Below, piece after piece: positions 11,019 through 19,547 of a DNA stretch of 64,000 nt. The position numbers and the translations under genes were made by a program. Numbering within the stretch: position 1 is the first letter of the stretch; every line of letters begins with the position of its first letter. Source of the stretch: Gemmatimonadota bacterium (GTDB lineage Bacteria > Gemmatimonadota > Gemmatimonadetes > Gemmatimonadales > Gemmatimonadaceae); assembly GCA_021299375.1 (NCBI GenBank), contig JAJTGR010000052.1:40385-104384 (forward strand), written 5' to 3'. Below the pieces are notes generated by a model. That model was not told where the DNA came from, ran no database searches, and worked only from the letters and a program-made list of their open reading frames with translations.

Positions 11019-12085
11019 CAGGCAGCCACGGTGGGGGAGGGAGCCGTGCCGGCGGGGACGCCGCACGTGGGGCAGTACGGGTAGAAGGCGTTCTTGCGCG
11101 TCTGGCAGGCGCCGCAGTGGTCGAAGTGGCGCAGCCCACAGTGTACGCAGAAGTTCGAGGCGCCGTTCGGCCCCTTGGCCACCCCGCGCTCGCACCCCGG
11201 ACACACCCCGGCGTCGATGCGCTTGAGCGCCTCCTCGTACGGGAGCGCCCGGCGTCGCTCGGCCTCGCTCTGCTGCTCCACCCGCTTGCGCTGCGCGAGG
11301 TAGCGGCGCATGGCGCGAATCACGTACACCCCGGTCACGCCGGACGCGATGATGCCCACGCCGTAACGTACGTAGCCGCCATAGCTGGGCAGGTACGGGA
11401 CCAGTTCAACGAAAAACGCGAACACCGCGAACAGCACGAAGCCCCGCAGCAGCGGCCAGTACTCGCTGCGCCGCTTGCGGGCCACCAGCCAACCAGCCAC
11501 CAGCAGCAGCGGCAGCGTCAGCGCGAGGCGGATGCCGAACGTCTTCAACTCCTCCTGAAAGCGCGCGCGCTCGAACGTGCCGCGAGCGGCGATCTCGAGC
11601 TCCACCTCGGCTTCGCGGTTTGCCTCCTGCGCCTGCGTGATGGCCAGCAGCTGCGCGTCCAGCTGCTCCACCTCGGCTTCCGCCACGCGCTCGCGCGCCT
11701 TGAGTGTATCGAGCGTGCGCGTCCGCGACAGCACCTCCGGGTCCTGCTGCGGGTCGGTCGTCGCGGTGCGGGTGGCGACCCACGCATCGAATGACTCGCG
11801 CTGAGCACTGTACGTGTTGCGAGCCACGGTGTGCTGCTGGGAGGCGCGGTCACGCGCGTCCTGCGTGGTGCGCTGGAGCGCGACCAGCGAGTCGCGTGAT
11901 GCATGCAGCGGAGCGAGCTGCGCCGGTGGAATGAAGTCGCGCAGCGTGCGCGCCTTCTCCACGCCGGGCAGTTCGCCGACGATTTTGCCGCCCAGGCCGA
12001 TCAGGAAGCTGGCGAACACCAGCGACACCGCCCACGCGGCGAGAGCGAAGACCCGTTCCGGGACACGCAGCGATCGGAAGAGCAT
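11018..12085 (-). CDS. Membrane protein with coiled coil and C-terminal double zinc ribbon
   Basis: The 355 residues run as follows: one N-terminal membrane segment (about 10-35), a long charged alpha-helical stretch with coiled-coil character (about 45-185), two or three membrane segments (about 187-260), a basic helix, and a C-terminal cytosolic ribbon with CPGC, CVHC, CGAC and CPTC pairs. The layout resembles other bacterial inner-membrane zinc-ribbon proteins of unknown role. It is not a family I recognise. The gene overlaps the start of the propeller gene by one base and lies 1 base upstream of the alpha/beta hydrolase stop, so the three minus-strand genes probably share a transcript. 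Confidence 0.8.
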   Translation of the reverse strand: MLFRSLRVPERVFALAAWAVSLVFASFLIGLGGKIVGELPGVEKARTLRDFIPPAQLAPLHASRDSLVALQRTTQDARDRASQQHTVARNTYSAQRESFDAWVATRTATTDPQQDPEVLSRTRTLDTLKARERVAEAEVEQLDAQLLAITQAQEANREAEVELEIAARGTFERARFQEELKTFGIRLALTLPLLLVAGWLVARKRRSEYWPLLRGFVLFAVFAFFVELVPYLPSYGGYVRYGVGIIASGVTGVYVIRAMRRYLAQRKRVEQQSEAERRRALPYEEALKRIDAGVCPGCERGVAKGPNGASNFCVHCGLRHFDHCGACQTRKNAFYPYCPTCGVPAGTAPSPTVAA

Positions 12086-12086
12086 G

Positions 12087-12809
12087 TCAGCCTCCAGTAG
12101 TGAAGTCGGCCAGATCGGTCAGCTCGCGCACGATCAGCGCGGGCGGCACACGTTCGATGGGGTGCGGCACGCCGTCCAGCAGCGAGGCGCGGGCGTGGGG
12201 AATGTGCGAGGCGGCGCGGGTGGTCTCCTCGAGTGTCACTGTGTCGTCCTTGCTGCCCACGAGCAGGTGGACGGGACAGGCGATGGCCCGCAGCGCGTCG
12301 TCGGTGAGCGGGGGCGCTGCGCCGAGGGTGGTGAGCAGCGCGGCGGTGTCAGCGACCACCTGCTCCCAGCCACCGGCTCCGCGATGTCGCGCCTCGAGCG
12401 CCTCGGCAAAGGCCGGCACCTTGGCGCGCATCGTGGCCGGGTCCAGGCGCGAGGCCGCCCGCGCCGCCACCTCCGGCGTCCAGTGCAGCATGGTGCCGAG
12501 GGTGACGATGCCGCCGAGTGACCCCGGCGCACTTGCCTCGAGCAGGAGGGCGACGTATCCGCCCATGGAGTAGCCGAAGACCACGGGGCGGCCGAAGCCG
12601 ACGTCCCGGACCGCCGTGGCCAGCGCCGACGTGAACGGCCCCATGCCGAAGCCGACACTGGTCGGCGTCCGGCCGTGGCCCGGCAGTTCGACGGCCTGCA
12701 CCGCCGCAAAGCGCCCCGACGCGGAGAGGGCCTCCACAATGGGGTGCATCTGGGCGGTGCTGCCCAGGGCGCCGTGCACCACGAGGGCCGGCGGGAGGGC
12801 GGGAGTCAT
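12087..12809 (-). CDS. Alpha/beta-fold hydrolase
   Basis: A 240-residue cytosolic hydrolase without signal peptide. The oxyanion region is VVHGALGS near residue 10, the nucleophile elbow is FGYSMGGY at about residues 80-87, and the candidate acid and His are in VGSKDD and DGVPHPIE near the C-terminus. The family covers esterases, C-C hydrolases and thioesterases, so the substrate is open. It lies 23 bases downstream of an enoyl-CoA hydratase gene and divergent from paaABCD. A role near phenylacetate or acyl-CoA metabolism is therefore plausible but inferred. Confidence 0.88.
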   Translation of the reverse strand: MTPALPPALVVHGALGSTAQMHPIVEALSASGRFAAVQAVELPGHGRTPTSVGFGMGPFTSALATAVRDVGFGRPVVFGYSMGGYVALLLEASAPGSLGGIVTLGTMLHWTPEVAARAASRLDPATMRAKVPAFAEALEARHRGAGGWEQVVADTAALLTTLGAAPPLTDDALRAIACPVHLLVGSKDDTVTLEETTRAASHIPHARASLLDGVPHPIERVPPALIVRELTDLADFTTGG

Positions 12810-12832
12810 CGTGGTGTGAGCGGAGGGGTCGG

Positions 12833-13618
12833 TCAGCGGGCCTTGAAGGCCCCGATCGCCTGTCGGGTGAAGTCGGAGAGCACCAAGGTGCCGCTCATGG
12901 CGGCCCGCTCAGCGAGGAGCGCGTCCCACTGTTCGGTACCGGCCCAGAAGACGCGCTTGAGCTGGGCCATGGCATCGGGGTTCGACGCCGCGAGGGTCGC
13001 CGCCAGGGCGTCAACGCCGCCATCGAGCGCCGCGACGTCAGGATAGACGCGCGCGTACAACCCATGCCGCTCGCACCACGCGGCGTCGCGCCAATCGGCG
13101 TCCACGGCCATCTGGCTGAAGCCGGCCAGGCCGATCTTTTTCTCGATCACCGGGCCGACCACGAACGGCCCGATGCCCACGGCCAGCTCGCTGAGCTTGG
13201 CCGAGGCCTTGTCCACGGCCATGCTGAAATCGGATGCCGCAATGAGACCGACCGCGCCGCCGGCGGCCTTGCCGTGCACGCGGCTGATGACGAACTGCGG
13301 CGCGCGGATCATGGCCAGGATCACGCCGGCGAAGCCGCTGAAGAACTGCTGCCCCTGCGCGGTGTCGCTGATGGCGGTCAGTTCGTCGAAGGAGGCACCG
13401 GCGCAGAAGGGGCCGCTGCCGCCGCTCTGCAGCACGAGCACACGCACACCGGGCGTCTCGCTCACCGCCGTCACCGTGGCGGCCAGCTCCCGCAACAGGT
13501 GGCCGGGCAGGGAATTGCTCTTGGGGTGATGGAACTCGATGCGGCCGATGCCGTCGGCCACATGAGTCCGGACGTAGCCATCCGGACCCGATTCGGGAGT
13601 GGAAGCCGGGGAATTCAT
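12833..13618 (-). CDS. Enoyl-CoA hydratase/isomerase family protein (phenylacetate-cluster type)
   Basis: A 261-residue crotonase-fold protein. FHHPKSNSLP, FCAGASFDEL (first oxyanion-hole segment) and HGKAAGGAVG (second) are visible, followed by KLSELAVGIGPFVVGP where the catalytic Glu is expected. The HPKSNSLP signature resembles enoyl-CoA hydratases found beside paa genes in Bacteroidota. It may fill the PaaF role (2,3-dehydroadipyl-CoA hydratase), since no other PaaF candidate is in the window. ATG 13618 is used. The reading frame continues upstream into the paaA region but without coding character. It is divergent from paaA with only 61 bases between starts. Confidence 0.88.
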   Translation of the reverse strand: MNSPASTPESGPDGYVRTHVADGIGRIEFHHPKSNSLPGHLLRELAATVTAVSETPGVRVLVLQSGGSGPFCAGASFDELTAISDTAQGQQFFSGFAGVILAMIRAPQFVISRVHGKAAGGAVGLIAASDFSMAVDKASAKLSELAVGIGPFVVGPVIEKKIGLAGFSQMAVDADWRDAAWCERHGLYARVYPDVAALDGGVDALAATLAASNPDAMAQLKRVFWAGTEQWDALLAERAAMSGTLVLSDFTRQAIGAFKAR

Positions 13619-13679
13619 GGGGGAATGATAGCGCCCGGTTCCGATTGTCGAATCCGGCGGGTGCCTCCTACATTTCGGC

Positions 13680-14651
13680 ATGGAACCGACCACGCCCGTC
13701 CCCACCGACGATCCGGCGCTCCTCGCCGCCTTCGAAGCCCGCATCGCCGCCGGCGAGAGCATCGAGCCCAAGGACTGGATGCCCGAGCGCTATCGCAAGC
13801 AGCTCACGCGGATGATGTCGCAGCACGCGCACTCCGAGATCGTGGGCATGCTCCCCGAAGGCAACTGGATCACGCGGGCCCCGAGTCTGCGCCGCAAGCT
13901 GTCGCTGATCGCCAAGGTGCAGGATGAGGCGGGCCACGGCCTGTACATCTACTGCGGCACGGAGACGCTTGGCGTCGATCGCCACGAGCTTGTCGAGCAG
14001 CTGCTCGACGGCCGCGCGAAGTACTCCAGCATCTTCAACTACCCGACGCTGTCGTGGGCCGACATGGGCGTGATCGGGTGGCTGGTGGACGGCGCGGCGA
14101 TCGTGAACCAGACGGTGCTCGCCAAGGCCAGCTACGGTCCGTATGCGCGCGCCATGGTGCGCATCTGCAAGGAAGAGAACTTCCACAAGCGGCAGGGCTA
14201 CGAGATCTGCACGGTGCTCGCCAACGGCACGCCGGCGCAGAAGGCCATGCTGCAGGAGTCGGTGAACCGCTTCTGGTGGCCGGCGCTCATGATGTTCGGC
14301 CCCAGCGACACCAACTCGCCCAACAGCGCCGAACTGCTCAAGTGGCGCGTGAAGCGCAAGACCAACGACGAGCTGCGTCAGCGCTTCGTGAATCTCACGG
14401 TGCCGCAGGCCATCGCGCTCGGCATCACGCTCCCCGATCCGGACCTTCGCCTGAACGAAGCCAGCGGCGACTGGGAATTCGGCGAGATCGACTGGAGCGA
14501 GTTCCACGAGGTGCTGAAGGGCAATGGCCCGTGCAACGAAGAGCGCATGGCGGCCCGCCGGGCGGCGCACGAGAACGGCGCGTGGGTGCGGGCGGCGGCG
14601 ACGGCCCATGCCGAAAAGCAGAAGGCGCGGCAGTCCACGGCGGCGGCCTGA
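13680..14651 (+). CDS. paaA: 1,2-phenylacetyl-CoA epoxidase, catalytic subunit PaaA
   Basis: The 323-residue catalytic subunit of the multicomponent diiron monooxygenase that converts phenylacetyl-CoA to the ring-1,2-epoxide. Ferritin-like helices with diiron ligand motifs are visible (QDEAGHG at about 81-87, [12 protein letters not shown] at about 164-175). PaaA-typical segments [16 protein letters not shown] and [13 protein letters not shown] are also present. The ATG follows a short 61-bp divergent region. The TGA shares its last base with the paaB ATG, so PaaABCD is a coupled unit. Acts in the cytosol. The reductase PaaE is not encoded nearby. Confidence 0.97.
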   Translation: MEPTTPVPTDDPALLAAFEARIAAGESIEPKDWMPERYRKQLTRMMSQHAHSEIVGMLPEGNWITRAPSLRRKLSLIAKVQDEAGHGLYIYCGTETLGVDRHELVEQLLDGRAKYSSIFNYPTLSWADMGVIGWLVDGAAIVNQTVLAKASYGPYARAMVRICKEENFHKRQGYEICTVLANGTPAQKAMLQESVNRFWWPALMMFGPSDTNSPNSAELLKWRVKRKTNDELRQRFVNLTVPQAIALGITLPDPDLRLNEASGDWEFGEIDWSEFHEVLKGNGPCNEERMAARRAAHENGAWVRAAATAHAEKQKARQSTAAA

Positions 14652-14950
14652 TGGGCACCACGATCACGGACAGCCAATGGCCGCTCTGGGAGGTGTTCAC
14701 GCAGGGCGCCCGCGGTGAGCCGTTCGAGCATGCGGGGAGCATTCACGCCGCCGACGCCGAGCAGGCGCTGCAGAACGCGCGCGACGTGTACACGCGGCGC
14801 GGTGAAGCCATGAATCTCTGGGTGGTGCCGAGCGGCGCCATCGTGGCCTCGGCGCCGTCGGACAGTGGCCCGTTCTTCGATCCCGGCAACGACAAGCCGT
14901 ACCGGCATCCGCAGTTCTACGTCGCGCCGCGCGGCGTGCGCATCTTCTGA
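14651..14950 (+). CDS. paaB: 1,2-phenylacetyl-CoA epoxidase subunit PaaB
   Basis: A 99-residue small subunit of the phenylacetyl-CoA epoxidase, close to the usual length of about 95. The family start WPLWEVFTQ, the motif EHAGSIHAADAEQAL and the end HPQFYVAPRGVRIF are seen. PaaB bridges PaaAC heterodimers in the complex and has no catalytic metal. The ATG overlaps the paaA TGA (TGATG), so translation should be coupled. PaaC starts 7 bases after its stop. Confidence 0.96.
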   Translation: MGTTITDSQWPLWEVFTQGARGEPFEHAGSIHAADAEQALQNARDVYTRRGEAMNLWVVPSGAIVASAPSDSGPFFDPGNDKPYRHPQFYVAPRGVRIF

Positions 14951-14957
14951 GGTCCGC

Positions 14958-15803
14958 GTGAGCCACGAGGAGCAGGGCCCCGTTGGTGGACGCTCGGGTG
15001 TCGTGAACAAGGCGCCCGACTACCCGATCGCCGCCCCGCGCACAGCGCCTATCGCCAATCCGCTGGCCGAGTATCTCCTGCGCCTCGGCGATGACCGGCT
15101 GGTGCTGGGGCACCGCGTCTCGGAGTGGTGCGGGCACGGCCCCATCCTCGAAGAGGACATCGCGATGTCGAACATCGCGCTCGACCTCATCGGGCATGCA
15201 CAGTCGCTGCTGGCGCTCGCCGGCGAGGTGGAGGGGCAGGGGCGCACCGAGGATGCGCTGGCGTACTTCCGCGACGGCACGGCCTACCGCAACGCGTTGC
15301 TGGTGGAGCAGCCCAACGGCGACTTCGCGATGACGATGGTGCGCCAGTTCCTGTTCGACGCCTACAGCGTGCTGCTGTGGGACCAGCTGGCCAAGTGCGG
15401 GCACGAACAGCTCGCCGCCATCGCCGCCAAGTCGCTCAAGGAAGACACGTACCATCTGCGCCACAGCAGCGAATGGGTGGTGCGACTGGGTGACGGCACG
15501 GAAGAGAGCCACGCACGGACGCAGGCGGCCCTCGACGTCCTCTGGCGCTTCACCGACGAGCTGTTCGTGCCCGATGCCGTGGACGAGGCGGTCGCCTCGC
15601 TCGGCATCGTGGTGGACCACGGCGCCCTCCGCGCACTCTGGGACACGATGGTCGACGACGTGCTGCAGCGGGCCACGCTGGCGCGCCCCACGTCCGCAGC
15701 CATGCGGCGCGGCGGGCGTCGGGGGCTGCACTCGGAGCACCTGGGGCACCTGCTGGCCACCATGCAGAGCGTCGCCCGCGCGCACCCCGGCGCCACGTGG
15801 TGA
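14958..15803 (+). CDS. paaC: 1,2-phenylacetyl-CoA epoxidase structural subunit PaaC
   Basis: The 281-residue ferritin-like partner of PaaA, which supports the catalytic subunit but lacks an active diiron site. Conserved blocks include LRLGDDRLVLGHRVSEWCG, EDIAMSNIALDLIGHAQ and KEDTYHLRHSSEWVVRLGDG. GTG 14958 is the first start after paaB and gives about 30 residues more than Escherichia coli PaaC. A later GTG at 15000 would shorten that extension. The stop overlaps the paaD start region by a few bases. Confidence 0.95.
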   Translation: MSHEEQGPVGGRSGVVNKAPDYPIAAPRTAPIANPLAEYLLRLGDDRLVLGHRVSEWCGHGPILEEDIAMSNIALDLIGHAQSLLALAGEVEGQGRTEDALAYFRDGTAYRNALLVEQPNGDFAMTMVRQFLFDAYSVLLWDQLAKCGHEQLAAIAAKSLKEDTYHLRHSSEWVVRLGDGTEESHARTQAALDVLWRFTDELFVPDAVDEAVASLGIVVDHGALRALWDTMVDDVLQRATLARPTSAAMRRGGRRGLHSEHLGHLLATMQSVARAHPGATW

Positions 15804-16303
15804 CCCCCGCGACGATGCTGTCGCGCGACGAGGTGTACGCCATCCTGCAGACGGTGCCCGACCCCGAGGTGCCGGTCATCAGTGTGGTGGAGCTGGGGGT
15901 GGTGCGCGATGTGGAGATCACCCCCGAGCGCATCACGGTGACGATGACGCCCACGTACTCCGGGTGCCCCGCGATGCGCGAAATGGAGGCCGACGTGAAG
16001 GCGGCGCTTCTCGCGCGCGGCGTGCCCGACGTGGACGTGCGCATGGTGCTGTCGCCGGCCTGGACCACGGAGTGGATTGGCCCCGAGGCGCGGGAGAAGC
16101 TGCGCAAGTACGGCATCGCGCCGCCAGGCCGGGTGGACACGAGCGGATTCGTGACGCTGACCCGTGCGCGGCCGGCGGTGCCGTGTCCCTTCTGCGGCTC
16201 CACCGACACGCGGCTGCAGAGCGAGTTCGGCTCGACGGCGTGCAAGGCGATTCACAGCTGCAACGCGTGCAAGCAGCCGTTTGATGAGTTCAAGGCGCTC
16301 TGA
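15797..16303 (+). CDS. paaD: Phenylacetate degradation protein PaaD (DUF59 plus zinc ribbon)
   Basis: A 168-residue protein with an N-terminal MIP18/DUF59 domain (VPDPEVPVISVVELGVV, TPTYSGCPAM) and a C-terminal ribbon with CPFC and CNAC pairs. PaaD is thought to help metal-centre maturation of the epoxidase. The exact role is less settled than for PaaABC. GTG 15797 overlaps paaC by 7 bases, and an in-frame ATG at 15815 is an alternative. Its stop lies only 6 bases before a tandem-repeat array. The paa pathway genes resume about 5.8 kb further on. Confidence 0.95.
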   Translation: MVTPATMLSRDEVYAILQTVPDPEVPVISVVELGVVRDVEITPERITVTMTPTYSGCPAMREMEADVKAALLARGVPDVDVRMVLSPAWTTEWIGPEAREKLRKYGIAPPGRVDTSGFVTLTRARPAVPCPFCGSTDTRLQSEFGSTACKAIHSCNACKQPFDEFKAL

Positions 16304-16309
16304 GAGGGG

Positions 16310-16617
16310 AACGGCTCACACGGAGGGCACCGAGGACGGTGAGGGCATGGAGGAACTGCTCTCACGGAGGGCACCGAGGACGGTGAGGGCGCGGAGAAAC
16401 GGCTCACACGGAGGGCGCCGAGGACGGTGAGGGCATGGAGGAACTGCTCTCACGGAGGGCGCCGAGGACCGTGAGGGCATGGAGGAACGGCTCACACGGA
16501 GGGCGCCGAGGACGGTGAGGGCGCGGAGAAACGGCTCACACGGAGGGCGCCGAGGACGGTGAGGGCGCGGAGAAACGGCTCACACGGAGGGCGCCGAGGA
16601 CGGTGAGGGCATGGAGG
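16310..16617. repeat. Tandem repeat array A, exactly 7 x 44 bp
   Basis: Seven head-to-tail 44-bp units fill the space from just after paaD to 8 bases before the GxxExxY stop. The core CACGGAGGGCRCCGAGGACG is conserved. Two segments vary in a combinatorial way: CGGCTCA against CTGCTCT at the unit start, and GCGCGGAGA against GCATGGAGG at the end. The unit is the reverse complement of the units in the second array at 17077-17687, so the two arrays flank the gene as inverted copies. Open frames through the array are compositional artefacts. Confidence 0.95.
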
Positions 16618-16625
16618 GAACTGCT

Positions 16626-17009
16626 TCAGCCCCAACCGTTTACGACGCGTTGAATGCCGTCCTTGAGGCGATCGAAGCCGAAGTTGATGAGCAGGCCGGT
16701 ACGCTTCTCGGACAGGCGCAGGTAGGTCAACAGCTGCCTGAGGTAGACCGGATTGGGATTGGTGGTGCTTTTCAGCTCGACAATGACGCGGTCCTCGACC
16801 ATGAGGTCGACGCGGTAGCCAAGCGGGATGGTCATGCCGTCGTACGTGACCGGTAGGGCCAGCTGCTGCTCGACCGTCAAGCCGCGATTGCGCAGACCGT
16901 GCGCGAGGAACGCCTCATAGGGCCCCTCGAAGACCCCGGGGCCCAGCCTGCGGTGGATCTTGATCGCCTCGCCGATGATGATCTCAGTGATGTCGTCGTC
17001 AGTACGCAT
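16626..17009 (-). CDS. GxxExxY protein, PD-(D/E)XK nuclease-like fold
   Basis: A 127-residue protein with the defining GVFEGPY (G-x-x-E-x-x-Y) motif at about residues 24-30. A downstream RVDLMVEDRVIVELKST segment gives the D...ExK signature of the PD-(D/E)XK nuclease superfamily. The tail has the family's INFGFDRLKDGI segment. Function is not experimentally known. ATG 17009 is preferred, although GTG 17015 also fits. The stop is 9 bases from array A and the start is 67 bases from array B, and the arrays are inverted relative to each other. The arrangement suggests a repeat-associated cassette, which is inference. Confidence 0.88.
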   Translation of the reverse strand: MRTDDDITEIIIGEAIKIHRRLGPGVFEGPYEAFLAHGLRNRGLTVEQQLALPVTYDGMTIPLGYRVDLMVEDRVIVELKSTTNPNPVYLRQLLTYLRLSEKRTGLLINFGFDRLKDGIQRVVNGWG

Positions 17010-17076
17010 ACCCACACGATGCCGCCCGACGTCATCTCCCTGTCATCGCGCCGTTTCTCCATCCCCTTACGGTACT

Positions 17077-17687
17077 CCGTACCCCCCGTGTGCGCCGGTC
17101 ACCTCCGCGCCCTCACGGTCCTCCGTGCCCTCCGTGTGGGCAGTTCCTCCGTGCCCTCACCATCCTCGGCGCCCTCCGTGTGAGCCGTTCCTCCATGCCC
17201 TCATCGTCCTCGGCGCCCCCCGTGTGAGCCGTTCCTCCGTGCCCTCACCGTCCTCGGCGCCCTCCGTGTGGGCAGTTCCTCCGCGCCCTCACCGTCCTCC
17301 GTGCCCTCTGTGTGAGCCGTTCCTCCGCGCCCTCACGGTCCTCGGTGCCCTCCGTGTGGGCCGTTCCTCCGTGCCCTCACCGTCCTCGGTGCCCCCCGTG
17401 TGAGCCGTTCCTCCATGCCCTCACCGTCCTCGGCGCCCTCCGTGTGAGCCGGTCACCTCCGTGCCCTCACCGTCCTCCGCGCCCTCCGTGTGGGCCGGTC
17501 ACCTCCGTGCCCTCACCGTCCTCCGCGCCCTCCGTGTGAGCCGGTCACCTCCGTGCCCTCACCGTCCTCCGCGCCCTCCGTGTGAGCCGGTCACCTCCGC
17601 GCCCTCACCGTCCTCCGCGCCCACTGTGTGAGCCGGTCACCTCCGTGCCCTCACGGTCCTCGGTGCCCCCCGTGTGAGCCGTTCACC
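17077..17687. repeat. Tandem repeat array B, 13 full units of 44 or 46 bp plus a partial unit
   Basis: The units are one of 46 bp, then seven of 44 bp, then five of 46 bp (ending at 17660), followed by a degenerate 14th to about 17687. The 2-bp difference comes from GAGCCGTTCCTCC against GAGCCGGTCACCTCC. The sequence is the reverse complement of array A units. The 46-bp form clusters at the distal end, as expected from local unit duplication. The array fills the space from 67 bases beyond the GxxExxY start to the terminator of the OmpA gene. I see no gene in it. Confidence 0.93.
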
Positions 17688-17701
17688 CAAACCCGTCTCG
17701 C

Positions 17702-17743
17702 AAAAAAAAACCGGCCCCGGAGCATGAAGCCCCGGGACCGGTT
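17702..17743 (-). terminator. Rho-independent terminator of the OmpA-family gene
   Basis: Read on the minus strand, an AACCGG...CCGGTT stem of about 12 bp with a single mismatch and an 11-base loop is followed by nine T residues. It lies 23 bases downstream of the stop of the OmpA-family gene. It also marks the outer edge of repeat array B. Confidence 0.9.
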
Positions 17744-17765
17744 CACTACCGCACTGCCGCGCGGC

Positions 17766-19352
17766 TTACTGCAACGCGCCGAAGCTCATGCGGCCGTTGC
17801 GCTCGGCCGCCGACCGGCAGGCCGTGGGCGCACCGGCGCCGTTGAGCTGCCAGATCTCCACGCGACGGTTGGGCGACTGGGCCGTACGGTCCGGTGCCGG
17901 CACTCGGGGGCGCGGCGACGGCGGCGGCTCCTGCTCGTTCTGCCCGTCGCGCACCAGGATGCACTGCTCGCCGAAGCTCGACGTCATGATGCGGTCCTTG
18001 ATGGACGCGGCGTCCTTGCCCGCCAGCCGGAGCAGCTGCTTGGTCACGGCCTCGGCGCGGCTCTTGGCGAGCTTGTTGTTGTACGCTTCCGAGCCGTACC
18101 AATCGGTGTGCCCCTCGATCGAGATGCGCAGCGACGGGATGCGGCGCAACGCGGCGAGCACAACCTGCAGCGAGTCGTTGCCGGCCTTCTTGATGATGGC
18201 ACGGTCGAAGTCGAACAGCGTCTGGTCGAGCGCCAGGCGCGCGACCGGCTTGACCGTGCACTCCACGCTCGCCTGCTCGCTCTTGGTGCTGCCGTAGGCC
18301 GTCTTCGACGCCGTGATCGACGTGGTGCCGGCCGCGTTGCAGGTGACCGTGCCATTGCTGACCGACGCGATCGACGCGTTGGCCGAGCCCCAGGTGATCG
18401 CGCCGAGGTCGACGTTGTTCGCGTCGACCGCCTTGGCGGTGAAGCTGATCGTCTGGCCGACTTCGGCCGAGCCGCTGCGTGGGCTCAGCGTCAGCGTCCA
18501 CGCCGGCGGCGGCACGGTGACCGTCGACGACGCCGTGCGCTCCAGCTTCTTGACCGTGCCGCGGCAGGTGATGGTGGCCGTGCCGTACTTGACAGCCCGC
18601 ACCTTGCCCGCGTTGTCAACGGTGGCCACCGACGGATCACTCGACGAGCAGGTCAGGTTCTGCACCTTGCGCAGCTCGATCGGCCGGGCCTTCATGTCGA
18701 CCGCGCTGAGCGCGAACTGGCGATCGCTGCCCGCATTCACCGTGGCGCTGGCCGGGTCCATCTTGAGCGACCAGTCGAACGGCACGGTGGTGGCACAGGC
18801 GCCGCGCAGCGCGTAGCTCACGCCGGCCCGCAGGCCCAGCTGGCGCGACGTGCCGTCGATCTGCTGCTCCTGCGGCGACGGGTCGTAGTCCATCAGGCCG
18901 TCGAGGCGCGCCCCCCACTTGCCGCTGCCGCAGATCTTGAGCCCGACCAGGCCCGTGAACGCGTCCTCGTACTCATTGGCCGTGGTGCGGCCGGCAAACA
19001 CCTGATTGGTGTAGCCGGCGCCGAGGACGAGCGCGGCCTTCTTCGACTCGGTCACCGGGATCGTGAGCGTGCCGAGACCGCGGAACGGCCGGTACGTGAT
19101 GGTTTCGAACGGGTTGCGGCTGGCCTTGGTGGACGCGACTTGGATGTCGCCCTCGACACCGAGCCACTTGTAGACCGACATGCCGAGGCGGCCACCGACG
19201 CCGAACGCGTCGTCGATGCGGATCGCCTTGTCCATCCTCGTAAACTGGCCAAAGGCGCCGATTTCGATCCGTTCACCCAGTGACTGCGCCTGAGCCGCTG
19301 GCGCCAGCACGGCGGCGGCAAGCATCGTCATTCCGACGACGGTTTTCTTCAT
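17766..19352 (-). CDS. OmpA-family outer-membrane protein with two Ig-like domains
   Basis: The 528 residues run as follows: a Sec signal peptide (LAPAAQAQ), an N-terminal outer-membrane beta-barrel-like region (about 25-190), two bacterial Ig-like (Big) domains (about 195-270 and 285-365), and a C-terminal OmpA peptidoglycan-binding domain. The last contains FDFDRAIIKKAG, IEGHTDWYGSEAYN and KSRAEAV. A Pro-rich insert precedes the end. It should tie the outer membrane to peptidoglycan. The start has a strong GGAGGG site and its own terminator, so it is probably monocistronic. Confidence 0.93.
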   Translation of the reverse strand: MKKTVVGMTMLAAAVLAPAAQAQSLGERIEIGAFGQFTRMDKAIRIDDAFGVGGRLGMSVYKWLGVEGDIQVASTKASRNPFETITYRPFRGLGTLTIPVTESKKAALVLGAGYTNQVFAGRTTANEYEDAFTGLVGLKICGSGKWGARLDGLMDYDPSPQEQQIDGTSRQLGLRAGVSYALRGACATTVPFDWSLKMDPASATVNAGSDRQFALSAVDMKARPIELRKVQNLTCSSSDPSVATVDNAGKVRAVKYGTATITCRGTVKKLERTASSTVTVPPPAWTLTLSPRSGSAEVGQTISFTAKAVDANNVDLGAITWGSANASIASVSNGTVTCNAAGTTSITASKTAYGSTKSEQASVECTVKPVARLALDQTLFDFDRAIIKKAGNDSLQVVLAALRRIPSLRISIEGHTDWYGSEAYNNKLAKSRAEAVTKQLLRLAGKDAASIKDRIMTSSFGEQCILVRDGQNEQEPPPSPRPRVPAPDRTAQSPNRRVEIWQLNGAGAPTACRSAAERNGRMSFGALQ

Positions 19353-19547
19353 GAGACCCTCCGGGAGGAAGCAGGAAAGGCGGGCAATGTATCGCCCGCG
19401 TCTTCCCCGGACCCAGTCCAGGGAAGGCTCGGATTAAGGTAAATCAGGACCACGCCGTACGATACATCACGCGCGCCTTTGCAGACGATTGGACCGGCCC
19501 TTTGGTTCACACCAGCGGGAGCCGCTGACAGATCGGCGGGGATACCC

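Noticed and set aside
8415-11084. 889-residue plus-strand open frame
   Set aside because: Antisense shadow of the propeller gene, caused by high-GC codon bias.
17312-17539. Open frames through array B (Ser/Pro-rich proteins)
   Set aside because: They are frame artefacts of 44-46-bp repeats and have no start context, ribosome site or family match.
16304-17690. CRISPR array
   Set aside because: Repeats are contiguous without spacers, and there are no cas genes.
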